Positions 40,741 to 48,234 of a stretch of 50,519 nucleotides of DNA are shown piece after piece. The stretch covers positions 1 through 50,519 of the forward strand of contig JAGAAL010000065.1 in assembly GCA_017615245.1 (NCBI GenBank), in the 5' to 3' direction. A program made the translations under genes and the position numbers. Each line of letters begins with the position of its first letter. Position 1 is the stretch's first letter. This stretch comes from Bacteroidaceae bacterium (GTDB taxonomy: Bacteria > Bacteroidota > Bacteroidia > Bacteroidales > Bacteroidaceae). The notes under the pieces are model-generated. The model was given only the letters and a program-made list of their open reading frames with translations. It did no database searches and had not been told where the DNA came from.

Positions 40741-41406
40741 TTATTTTGCTTTTTGAATGACGTTGAGACATTCGCGACATTTATCGGTGATATACTGCCA
40801 ATCCTCGGCTTCTATCTTGTCTTTCGGGAAGAGTTTGCTGCCCATCCCGACACAATAGACGCCTGCCTTGAACCATGCGGTGAGGTTCTCCTCTGTTGGA
40901 GCAACACCACCTGTCACCATAATCTTTGACCAAGGCATCGGGGCTTTCATGCCTTTCACGAAGGCAGGACCATAGACATCGCCTGGGAACACCTTGCAGA
41001 GGTCGCATCCTAATTCTTGTGCTTTACCCACTTCGCTCACGCTGCCGCATCCAGGGCAGTAGGGGATGAGGCGACGATTGCATACTGGGGCAATGTCGGG
41101 ATTGAACAACGGACCTACGATGAAGCAGGCTCCGAGTTGGATATACAGGGCTGCTGTAGGTGCATCGACTACGCTACCTACACCCATTGCCAACTCAGGA
41201 CATTCCTTTGCTGCGTACTTCACACACTCAGCGAATACCTCGTGAGCAAAGTCACCCCGATTGGTGAACTCAAAGGCACGCACGCCTCCGTCGTAACATG
41301 CTTTGATGACTTTCTTTGCTACTTCTGCATCTTTGTGGTAGAACACAGGCACCATGCCCATTTCTCCTATCTTGGCCATAACGGCCAGTTTATCGAATTT
41401 TGCCAT
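40741..41406 (-). CDS. eda: 2-keto-3-deoxy-6-phosphogluconate (KDPG/KHG) aldolase
   Basis: This 221-residue protein is a class I TIM-barrel aldolase. The Schiff-base lysine is K138 in [14 protein letters not shown], and the catalytic Glu is E46 in RAFEFTNRG; the phosphate-binding [12 protein letters not shown] is also present. It splits KDPG to pyruvate and glyceraldehyde 3-phosphate, the last step of uronate (and Entner-Doudoroff) breakdown. This connects to the uxaB-like and PL10 genes at 11.4-14.0 kb. It lies 3 bp after the nucleoside phosphorylase gene on the same strand. The gene converges with the EndoI gene with only 16 bp between and no hairpin. Confidence 0.95.
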   Translation of the reverse strand: MAKFDKLAVMAKIGEMGMVPVFYHKDAEVAKKVIKACYDGGVRAFEFTNRGDFAHEVFAECVKYAAKECPELAMGVGSVVDAPTAALYIQLGACFIVGPLFNPDIAPVCNRRLIPYCPGCGSVSEVGKAQELGCDLCKVFPGDVYGPAFVKGMKAPMPWSKIMVTGGVAPTEENLTAWFKAGVYCVGMGSKLFPKDKIEAEDWQYITDKCRECLNVIQKAK

Positions 41407-41409
41407 AAT

Positions 41410-42291
41410 TTAAATCTTGTCCAATACAATCTTGATCAGGTCGCCAATCTGGTTCTTGTAACCTGTGTTAGCTTCGTGAGCGATGCGGTTGGCAATCACC
41501 ATGCAGACGGTGAGGGCACGATGACCGAGATGTTTGCTCAGTCCTGCAAGGGCTGCGCTTTCCATCTCGAAGTTGGTGATTTTGTATCCGTTCCACTCGA
41601 AGCTGCAAATCTTTTCGTTTCGCTGAGGGTCTGAGAGTGGAATACGAATTACGCGTCCTTGTGGACCGTAGAATCCGCCGCATGAGATGGTGATACCACG
41701 AATCATCCCAACACCTTCTGTGTAGATTTGTTCCAACAACGACTTGTCGTTATCTACTACATAGGGAGACGGCAGGTTGTGATAATCCCAACCGAGATGC
41801 TCTGTAAAGGCTTTCTCGAAGGCAAGGTCACAAATCTCATCGCGTCCTGCATAGTAATTGAGCAGTCCTTCGAAGCCGATAGATTTCTCGCTGCAGATAA
41901 AGGTGCCGACAGGTGTGTTAGCCTGCAGACCTCCACAGGTGCCGATGCGTACGAGGTCCATCTGCGTCAGCTTCTCCTTCAAGGTACGGGTCTTGAAGTC
42001 AATGTTCTTCAGCGCATCCAGTTCGGTCGTCACGATATCGATGTTGTCACATCCGATTCCGTGTGAGAGGGCTGTGATACGTTTGCCCTTGTAGGTGCCT
42101 GTGATGGTGTGGAACTCGCGACTCTGTACATCACATTCTTTGGTGTCGAAAAACGAAGCGATGGTGTCCACTCTGCCTGGATCGCCACACATCACCACCT
42201 TGTCCGCCAATTGGTCGGGGCGGATATGAAGGTGGAACGCGCTGTTATCTTCGTTGATAATCAGTTCGGAAGGTGCAAAATAAGCAGCCAT
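41410..42291 (-). CDS. Nucleoside phosphorylase (uridine/purine nucleoside phosphorylase superfamily)
   Basis: This 293-residue protein has the NP-I fold landmarks: VVMCGDPGRVDTIASFF (phosphate-binding), ALSHGIGCDNIDIVTTELDA, VRIGTCGGLQANTPVGTFI and the ribose-contacting NFEMESAALAGLSKHLGHRA. It cleaves nucleosides with phosphate to give a free base and ribose 1-phosphate. The form resembles the uridine phosphorylase branch, but base preference cannot be decided here. It would use nucleosides such as those released by the secreted nucleases at 38-40.7 kb (inference). It is cotranscribed with eda. Confidence 0.9.
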   Translation of the reverse strand: MAAYFAPSELIINEDNSAFHLHIRPDQLADKVVMCGDPGRVDTIASFFDTKECDVQSREFHTITGTYKGKRITALSHGIGCDNIDIVTTELDALKNIDFKTRTLKEKLTQMDLVRIGTCGGLQANTPVGTFICSEKSIGFEGLLNYYAGRDEICDLAFEKAFTEHLGWDYHNLPSPYVVDNDKSLLEQIYTEGVGMIRGITISCGGFYGPQGRVIRIPLSDPQRNEKICSFEWNGYKITNFEMESAALAGLSKHLGHRALTVCMVIANRIAHEANTGYKNQIGDLIKIVLDKI

Positions 42292-42372
42292 AGTTCTTGT
42301 AAAGTTTAATGTTTAAAGTTTAAAGCCATTTGTGAGCTTCGCTCAGTAGTTTATAGTAGTTAGTTGTAAGTA

Positions 42373-42425
42373 CTCCGCCTTGGTGGCACTATCAACTTAC
42401 TCAACTAAAGCCACCTCTGGGGGAG
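42373..42425. repeat. Inverted repeat directly after the nfn stop codon
   Basis: The left side, CTCCGCC and GGTGGC (42373-42387), pairs imperfectly with GCCACC and GGGGGAG (42410-42425). On the minus strand it begins at the first base after the nfn stop. It has no T-tract. The right side, together with the last nfn codons, matches the dispersed CCTCTCCCTAACCCTCCCC-type block. The remaining 42292-42372 shows only TTTAAAG-type runs. Confidence 0.5.
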
Positions 42426-44786
42426 TTAGAGAGGGGCCAACTTTTCATCCATTGCTTTGGCAGCACGGCGTCCGTCGCCCATAGCGAGGATGACGGTTGC
42501 ACCACCACGTACGATGTCACCTCCGGCAAAGATGGTTGGGATGCTCGATTGCATATCGTCGTTGACGGCGATGGTGTTCTTGCGTCCCAGTTCCAGACCT
42601 TCGATGGACTTTGGTACGAGTGGGTTTGGTGATACGCCTACAGCTACGATAGCCATATCGATATCGAGGGTTTCGATAGCGCCTTCGATTGGCACAGGAC
42701 TGCGACGTCCTGATGCGTCTGGCTCACCTAGTTCCATCTTCTGCAGGCGAACCTGGCATACGTGGCCTTTCTCGTCGGCGATATATTCGATTGGGTTGTG
42801 CAGGGTGAGGAATTCGATGCCCTCTTCCTTTGCGTGCTTCACCTCTTCGAGTCGTGCAGGCATTTCGGCTTCGCTACGACGGTATGCGATGAACACACGC
42901 TCAGCACCGAGTCGCTTGGCTGTACGGCAAGAGTCCATTGCTGTGTTGCCGCCACCTACTACCATCACGCTCTTGGCTTTGCAGATTGGAGTGTCGCTTT
43001 CTGGATTTGATGCATCCATGAGGTTCACACGGGTCAGATATTCGTTCGATGACATGATGCCTGTGCTATTCTCTCCTGGGATGGCCATGAAGTTTGGCAG
43101 ACCTGCACCCGATGCAACGAAGATGCCCTTGAAGCCTTGTTCCTCGAGTTCGTTGACGGTGATGGTCTTGCCGATGATGCAGTCCTTCACGAACTTCACG
43201 CCAATCTTCTCCAAGTTATTAATTTCTACGTCAACGATAGCGTTTGGCAGACGGAACTCAGGAATACCATACTTCAGCACACCACCTATTTCGTGGAGGG
43301 CTTCGAATACAGTTACGTCATATCCGTTCTTCGCCATATCGCCTGCAAAACTCAATCCTGCAGGACCAGAACCTACAACAGCCACCTTGATGCCGTTAGC
43401 TGGTTTGCATTCAGGCAGAGCCATCTTACCGCTCTCGCGCTCATAGTCGGCTGCGAAACGTTCCAGATAACCGATAGCTACAGGCTTGTGACCCATCTTC
43501 ACGTGGATACACTTGCTCTCGCATTGCTTCTCTTGTGGACAAACACGTCCGCAGACTGCAGGGAGCGAAGAGGTCGATTTCAGCACTTTGGCTGCATCGA
43601 GGAAGTGTCCGCGTTCGATGCTCTTGATGAACGATGGTATATTGATGTTGACTGGACAGCCTTCCATACATGATGGCTTCGGACAGTCCAGACAGCGTTT
43701 GGCTTCTGTGAGTGCCTGCTCTTCGGTCAGACCTTGGTTCACTTCCTCAGTACGGGTAGTTGCACGATAAACAGGGTCGAGTTCACTCATCACGCAGCGC
43801 TCAATCAGCGTGCGGTCCTTGGGCTTCATCGTTGCCTGCAGTTCCTTACGCCAAGTGGTGTTGCGATCAACCAACTCTTCGATGGAAGCGATGCCGTCTT
43901 CTGGGTTAATGCTGATAGTTTCACTTGACTTACTAGTTGAACTAGATTGACTAGAAGAACTAGTAATGCTTTGCTCCAATTTCTTCATCTCCTCCAATTC
44001 TTCAGCCTTGAATGCACCCATACGCTTGAACATCTCATCGAAGTCCACCTCATGACCGTCGAACTCAGGTCCGTCCACGCAGACAAACTTCGTCTTGCCG
44101 CCTACGGTGATACGACATGCACCACACATACCTGTTCCGTCAACCATGATGGTGTTCAGCGAAACATCGGTAGGTACGTTATATTTCTTTGTCAGCAGAC
44201 AGCAGAACTTCATCATGATGGCTGGGCCGATAGCGAAACACTTGTCCACCTTCTCGCGCTGGATGACCTGCTCAATACCTACTGTCACTACGCCTTTTTG
44301 TCCGTAGCTGCCGTCATCGGTCATGATAATCACCTCGTCGGAGTGCTTGCGTACTTCGTCTTCGAGGATAATCAGTTCCTTCGTACGACCTGCCAACACG
44401 CTAATGACCTTGTTGCCTGCAGCTTTCAGGGCTTTGATGATAGGAAGCATCGGAGCTATGCCCACACCACCACCTGCACATACTACGGTACCGAACTTCT
44501 CAATGTGAGTGGCCTGTCCAAGCGGACCTACTACATCGGTAATATAGTCGCCTACGTTGAGCGAGCAGAGCTTCGTAGAGCTGTATCCTACGGTCTGTAC
44601 CACTAGCGTGATAGTACCTTTCTCCACATCGCTGTCGGCTATGGTTAATGGAATACGTTCACCCTTTTCGCCAGTACGGACAATTACGAAATGACCTGCA
44701 CGGCGGGCTTTTGCAATAAGTGGTGCTTCAACTTCCAGTTTGAACACCTTTTCACTAAATTGCTGTTTGCTAACAATCTTGTTCAT
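42426..44786 (-). CDS. Fused NfnAB-type NAD(P)H:ferredoxin oxidoreductase / glutamate synthase small-subunit-like protein
   Basis: This 786-residue protein joins two usually separate subunits. The N-terminal part (1-265) is a ferredoxin-NADP reductase/DHODB electron-transfer module with FAD and NAD folds (VVCAGGGVGIAPMLPIIKAL) and a [2Fe-2S] cysteine set (C221, C224, C236). A Ser-rich linker follows (273-291). The C-terminal part (about 320-786) is a GltD/NfnB-like module with two cysteine clusters (C365, C368, C373, C377 and C412, C416, C422, C426), FAD binding (VVGSGPAGLSFAGDMAKNGY) and NADPH binding (VMVVGGGNTAMDSCRTAKRL). NfnAB bifurcates electrons between NADPH, NADH and ferredoxin. Automated annotation often calls such fusions DHODB/glutamate synthase. 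Confidence 0.92.
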   Translation of the reverse strand: MNKIVSKQQFSEKVFKLEVEAPLIAKARRAGHFVIVRTGEKGERIPLTIADSDVEKGTITLVVQTVGYSSTKLCSLNVGDYITDVVGPLGQATHIEKFGTVVCAGGGVGIAPMLPIIKALKAAGNKVISVLAGRTKELIILEDEVRKHSDEVIIMTDDGSYGQKGVVTVGIEQVIQREKVDKCFAIGPAIMMKFCCLLTKKYNVPTDVSLNTIMVDGTGMCGACRITVGGKTKFVCVDGPEFDGHEVDFDEMFKRMGAFKAEELEEMKKLEQSITSSSSQSSSTSKSSETISINPEDGIASIEELVDRNTTWRKELQATMKPKDRTLIERCVMSELDPVYRATTRTEEVNQGLTEEQALTEAKRCLDCPKPSCMEGCPVNINIPSFIKSIERGHFLDAAKVLKSTSSLPAVCGRVCPQEKQCESKCIHVKMGHKPVAIGYLERFAADYERESGKMALPECKPANGIKVAVVGSGPAGLSFAGDMAKNGYDVTVFEALHEIGGVLKYGIPEFRLPNAIVDVEINNLEKIGVKFVKDCIIGKTITVNELEEQGFKGIFVASGAGLPNFMAIPGENSTGIMSSNEYLTRVNLMDASNPESDTPICKAKSVMVVGGGNTAMDSCRTAKRLGAERVFIAYRRSEAEMPARLEEVKHAKEEGIEFLTLHNPIEYIADEKGHVCQVRLQKMELGEPDASGRRSPVPIEGAIETLDIDMAIVAVGVSPNPLVPKSIEGLELGRKNTIAVNDDMQSSIPTIFAGGDIVRGGATVILAMGDGRRAAKAMDEKLAPL

Positions 44787-44826
44787 TTGTCGATTTCTTT
44801 TATATGTTATGTTGTGATTTCGCGTG

Positions 44827-44858
44827 CAAAGTTACACATTATTTATAAAATAGCCAAA
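44827..44858 (-). promoter_or_regulatory. nfn promoter
   Basis: On the minus strand TTTG (44855-44858) and TAACTTTG (44827-44834) are 20 bp apart, giving a leader of about 35 nt. Confidence 0.8.
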
Positions 44859-44929
44859 TAAAAGCCTGGAAAATGCAAGATGCCGAGAGAAAAGGCTCCC
44901 TTCGAGGCTTGTAGTTCGAAATTAATTTG

Positions 44930-44937
44930 TACTTTTG
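44930..44937 (+). promoter_or_regulatory. Promoter -7 box of the duplicated-domain protein gene
   Basis: TACTTTTG lies 25 bp before the ATG at 44963; a CTTG 18 bp upstream may be the -33 box. It excludes the longer frame from 44927. Confidence 0.65.
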
Positions 44938-44962
44938 CGGTTGCAAATATGACAATCATCGT

Positions 44963-45862
44963 ATGAAAAAACTATTTCTATTGTTATTGCTGGGGCTGAC
45001 AACCTCACTTGGGTTTTCACAGACGGCTCCTGAAGGTGAGCTGTTTAGTGCCGCTTGTCAAGTGGGAGCATTCGATTGTGTGATTAAGACGGAAGGGGAG
45101 ATGATTGTGGAGAACGGGCAAAGAGTCATCATCAGACTATCAGAGCCACGAGTAGATGTGACAGAACTTGGTGACAGCGGTCAGGTTCTGTCGAAACGTC
45201 ATTTCTCTATCGAGCAATCGAAGTTAAATGAGCTTCAGCAGTTGGTTCTGAAAAACAAACTGTGGAAGTACAACTACACCCAACCGTTTGAAGGAACGAG
45301 AACGGCATCCCCAGACGACCATATCTATGTGCTGAAATATATGACAGGCGAAGTGCCCGTACTTGCCGTCAATTATAGGGACACACCCAAAGACAAGAAA
45401 GTAGTGAATGCATACGAGACGGTGAAAAGCTTCTTTGAGCAGTTGCTTCAGGAGAATCCAGCCCAGCCCGAGGCGCGACTCATTTATTGCAGTTGTGCGG
45501 AAACTCCGTTCGGTGTTCCCGATCGCGGTAAGGACTATTATGAGTTGATTGCCGACGAAGGGAAGACACCCAAGGTGGTGAAGTGTACGAATGCCGGTTT
45601 GGAGATCCAGACGAAGACAGAGTATCCTGTAACGGATAGCCAAGTGGCTGAATTGCAGCAAAGGTTACAGCGTATGGATGTCAGCGAAATAAATGGTTAC
45701 AATCAAGACGACCAATTGATGGGCGGTTCCATGTATCGCGTCTATATGGAGTACGCTGACGGAAAGAAAATCAATGCCACATGGCAGGCAGAGAAGCCGA
45801 TGCGCAAAGCCGAGGAAATCTACTACGTCATCCTGTCTTATCTGCATAAACTCACCCAGTAA
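44963..45862 (+). CDS. Exported protein with two tandem copies of an unknown domain
   Basis: The start at 44963 (MKKLFLLLLLGLTTSLGFSQ, signal peptide) gives 299 residues. The mature protein appears to hold two related halves of about 130 residues. The first runs from VIKTEGEMIVENGQRVIIRL through SKLNELQQLVLKNKLWKYNY to YETVKSFFEQLL. The second runs from YYELIADEGKTPKVVKCTNA through SQVAELQQRLQRMDVSEING to AEEIYYVILSYLHKL. Each ends in a helix after a (V/I)xYxD or Y-D-G-K strand. I do not recognise the family. It is probably periplasmic and is followed 3 bp later by a 99-residue gene. Confidence 0.75.
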   Translation: MKKLFLLLLLGLTTSLGFSQTAPEGELFSAACQVGAFDCVIKTEGEMIVENGQRVIIRLSEPRVDVTELGDSGQVLSKRHFSIEQSKLNELQQLVLKNKLWKYNYTQPFEGTRTASPDDHIYVLKYMTGEVPVLAVNYRDTPKDKKVVNAYETVKSFFEQLLQENPAQPEARLIYCSCAETPFGVPDRGKDYYELIADEGKTPKVVKCTNAGLEIQTKTEYPVTDSQVAELQQRLQRMDVSEINGYNQDDQLMGGSMYRVYMEYADGKKINATWQAEKPMRKAEEIYYVILSYLHKLTQ

Positions 45863-45865
45863 TCT

Positions 45866-46165
45866 ATGGACCTTACCTATTCCATCTCCGACCGTTTCCT
45901 TTCCATCAAAGAAAGCCACCAATTACAAACTGTGGACGAAATGACTGCATTTCTGAAACGTATTCGTTGTGAAAACGTCGGAAAAGACTATGCCATTCTG
46001 CGACGTACCGATAGCAATATCATCCACGAATGGCGAGCCCACAACCTGTTCTACGATCTCCACGTTCTTCGTGTCCATACTCGCACCGTCGATTTGGAAT
46101 ACCCTCAACGTTGGTGGTTCCGTATTGCCTATTGGCTCGCCTCCCACATCTATCCTCATCGATAA
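45866..46165 (+). CDS. Hypothetical 99-residue protein
   Basis: It starts 3 bp after the stop of the duplicated-domain gene, on the same strand. The sequence is mixed, with no signal peptide. It contains DEMTAFLKRIRCENVGKDYA and an aromatic-rich end (YPQRWWFRIAYWLASHIYPH) that might be amphipathic or membrane-associated. An opposing frame at 45923-46201 looks like a shadow. The spacing supports translation, but the family is unknown to me. Confidence 0.55.
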   Translation: MDLTYSISDRFLSIKESHQLQTVDEMTAFLKRIRCENVGKDYAILRRTDSNIIHEWRAHNLFYDLHVLRVHTRTVDLEYPQRWWFRIAYWLASHIYPHR

Positions 46166-46507
46166 GCTTATTGTCACTCGTTTTTTTGCATCTTTCCCCA
46201 ATAATAGCCACGCATTTTGTGGGGTTGTGAGGTCGTTTCGCTAAGATAAGCGTTGGTTATTACCCAATAAGCGGCACTTATTGATAAATACATGGCCTCT
46301 AAAAAATGAGCCAAATGAGCAGAAAGTGCAGTTATTATCATCGAAAAAGCGGTTTATGCACGTCTTTTGAGGCTTATTAGAGAAGTAATTTGCAATATTT
46401 TGTGCCTTTAGAAGACAATTACATCGTTAGGAACGTGTTGTTGTCTTATTGTAAGTTGTTGCATTGTAGATGATTATATGACTTGTTTAGCCATTTGTTT
46501 TTTCCCG
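46166..46507. other. Gene-free stretch before the second inverted-repeat element
   Basis: About 340 bp without a supportable gene. It contains ATAAGCTTAT followed by a T-run (about 46163-46187, a weak terminator for the 99-aa gene) and the inverted pair AATAAG/CTTATT near 46265-46282. No promoter with proper spacing was seen. The rest is unremarkable, A+T-rich and possibly remnant DNA. Confidence 0.5.
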
Positions 46508-46688
46508 CAGTCTCAAATCTCAAATCTCAATTGTTTTTTAAGATCCCCACACTTCTTCCATATTTATATATTATATTTATAACTAATTAATTATCAATAA
46601 GTTATAAAGATGGTTAAGAGGAAAATTGAAGTTGAATGTCACCTTATTTTTTTTAATTGAGATTTGAGATAACTGAGATTTGAGACTG
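46508..46688. repeat. 181-bp inverted-repeat element with A+T-rich core
   Basis: The left arm (46508-46532) is iterated TCTCAAA. The right arm (46655-46688) is the inverse, iterated GAGATTTGA. The core is nearly all A+T and contains a TTATAACT ... AGTTATAA hairpin (about 46577-46607). A TGTCACC sits just inside the right arm, as in the left arm of the element at 4567. The following 46689-46818 holds no gene. Confidence 0.7.
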
Positions 46689-46818
46689 TTCGTTGTTTAT
46701 CATTCTTCTATAAAGCCTTTGGGTGTCATACGCAACTCATTTCCCCGAGAGTTTTTCTTTATCCTCCAATTATTTCCGAACTTTTCTCATTCTTTCTTGC
46801 ATTTTTCTCGAAAAAACT

Positions 46819-46849
46819 TTTGTTGATTCACGGAAAAATTGTATATTTG
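46819..46849 (+). promoter_or_regulatory. Promoter of the YhcG-type nuclease gene
   Basis: TTTG at 46819-46822 and TATATTTG at 46842-46849 are 19 bp apart. CATTTTTCTCGAAAAAA precedes it, as in the promoters at 3962 and 4821. Confidence 0.75.
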
Positions 46850-46933
46850 CAGGTGATTACTTAATACCCGATTAGCGGCTGATGTGAGGGAGTTGTGGGA
46901 ATCAACGAAATAATAAAGATAAAGAACCGAAAT

Positions 46934-47944
46934 ATGAATGAACTTCAGAACGTAGACAAGCTGCCAAATGTGGAACAGCTCTATGCTAGTGTAAAGGAAA
47001 TACTTGCTACTGCCAGAAAGCGTGCCTATAGTGCAGTAAATTTCGCAATGGTGGAAAGCTACTGGCTCATAGGTCAGCAAATCGTTGAACATGAGCAACA
47101 TGGCGAGGCAAGAGCCGACTATGGAAAGGGACTTTTGAAAGATTTGGCAGAAAGACTGACAACAGACTTTGGCAAGGGATTCGATGAGCGCGAACTACGA
47201 AAGATGCGCCAGTTCTATCAAACATTTCAAAAACGGGACACACTGCGTCCCGAATTGACATGGTCGCACTATCGTCGCTTAATTAGTGTGGAAGATGCTC
47301 AGGCTCGCTTGTGGTATATGAATGAGGCTGCAAATAGCGTATGGAGTACACGACAGATGGATCGCCAGATATCCACACTCTACTACGAACGTCTTCTTGC
47401 CAGCAGAGAAAAGGAATCGGTTGTGGCCGAGGCTCAAGAGAAATTGAAAGATGTTGCTCCTACCCAGTTCATTCACGATCCGTTTGTGTTGGAATTCCTG
47501 GATCTGAAGGATTATCCAGCCCTGCATGAGAGTGACATTGAGCAGGCACTTATTGACCATCTGCAACAATTCTTGTTGGAATTGGGACGTGGATTCTGTT
47601 TTGTAGGTCGCCAACGGAGGATGCGCTATGACGATGAAGACTTCTATGTGGATTTGGTGTTCTATCACAGCATACTGAAATGTCACGTGTTGATTGACTT
47701 GAAACTCGGAAAGCTGACGCATGAGGATGTGGGGCAGATGGACAGTTATATTCGCATGTGGGATGCACTCTATAAGAACGAAGACGACAACCCAACACTG
47801 GGTATCATCCTGTGCTCACAAAAGAGTGAGGCCATCGTGAAATACTCTGTTTTGAATGAGGGCAAACAACTTTTTGCCTCTCGCTATAAGCTCTATCTAC
47901 CCACAGAAGAAGAATTTAAGCATATGTTGGAATCTATAGAATGA
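46934..47944 (+). CDS. YhcG-family (DUF1016) PD-(D/E)XK nuclease
   Basis: I choose ATG 46934 (MNELQNVDKLPNVEQLYASV), giving 336 residues; a GTG at 46895 is possible but less likely. The N-terminal DUF1016 helical domain (about 15-175) has MVESYWLIGQQIVEHEQHG, GFDERELRKMRQFYQTF and LTWSHYRRLI. The C-terminal nuclease domain (about 190-330) has ELGRGFCFVGRQRRMRYDDE, FYVDLVFYH and CHVLIDLKLGKLTHEDVGQM, where D and D-x-K form the metal site. Family members often lie next to type I restriction or other defence genes; no hsd genes are seen here. It is followed by a gene remnant and RecQ. The true target is unknown. Confidence 0.92.
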   Translation: MNELQNVDKLPNVEQLYASVKEILATARKRAYSAVNFAMVESYWLIGQQIVEHEQHGEARADYGKGLLKDLAERLTTDFGKGFDERELRKMRQFYQTFQKRDTLRPELTWSHYRRLISVEDAQARLWYMNEAANSVWSTRQMDRQISTLYYERLLASREKESVVAEAQEKLKDVAPTQFIHDPFVLEFLDLKDYPALHESDIEQALIDHLQQFLLELGRGFCFVGRQRRMRYDDEDFYVDLVFYHSILKCHVLIDLKLGKLTHEDVGQMDSYIRMWDALYKNEDDNPTLGIILCSQKSEAIVKYSVLNEGKQLFASRYKLYLPTEEEFKHMLESIE

Positions 47945-47959
47945 CAACAACTATGAATA

Positions 47960-48115
47960 ATGAACCACAAACGCTTGAAAGAAGAGGGAAATGAAACGGT
48001 GACAAATTGTCACCAGTTGAAACTTCGTGCTGCTGATGGTAAGATGCGTCTGAAAATACAGAAGACAAAACATAATGACATTGCCAAGCATATTGGTGTG
48101 GATGTGAGGAATTGA
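47960..48115 (+). pseudogene. Remnant of a BRO-N/DinD-like (phage antirepressor-type) gene
   Basis: This 51-codon fragment, too short to be a whole gene, reads MNHKRLKEEGNETVTNCHQL then KLRAADGKMRL before diverging. It matches the middle of the BRO-N/DinD-type domain as I know it (RLKxEGNETVTNCHQLKLxAADGK, normally followed by TDxADTE). Everything before it is missing: an in-frame TGA lies 6 bp upstream. The rest is unrelated sequence ending at TGA 48115. The 48116-48234 stretch has no gene. It is a decayed piece of an accessory or prophage-type gene. Confidence 0.7.
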
Positions 48116-48234
48116 AGCAAATCAAAGTAGCTCCCTCTGACTTTCGCAGACATCACTTATAGATAAATTGAAAATAGAAGAGAGTGTGAATACATCAGGA
48201 GTATAAAGAAATTGTATAACAAAAAAATGGAGTT

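Noticed and set aside
42426-44786. Reading the fused protein as dihydroorotate dehydrogenase electron-transfer plus glutamate synthase small subunit
   Set aside because: Neither pyrD nor gltB is nearby. The domain order and cysteine sets fit an NfnAB fusion better, although the annotation names overlap.
45923-46201. 92-codon minus-strand frame opposite the 99-aa gene
   Set aside because: The plus-strand frame starts 3 bp after an upstream stop in an operon-like position; the minus frame has no promoter.
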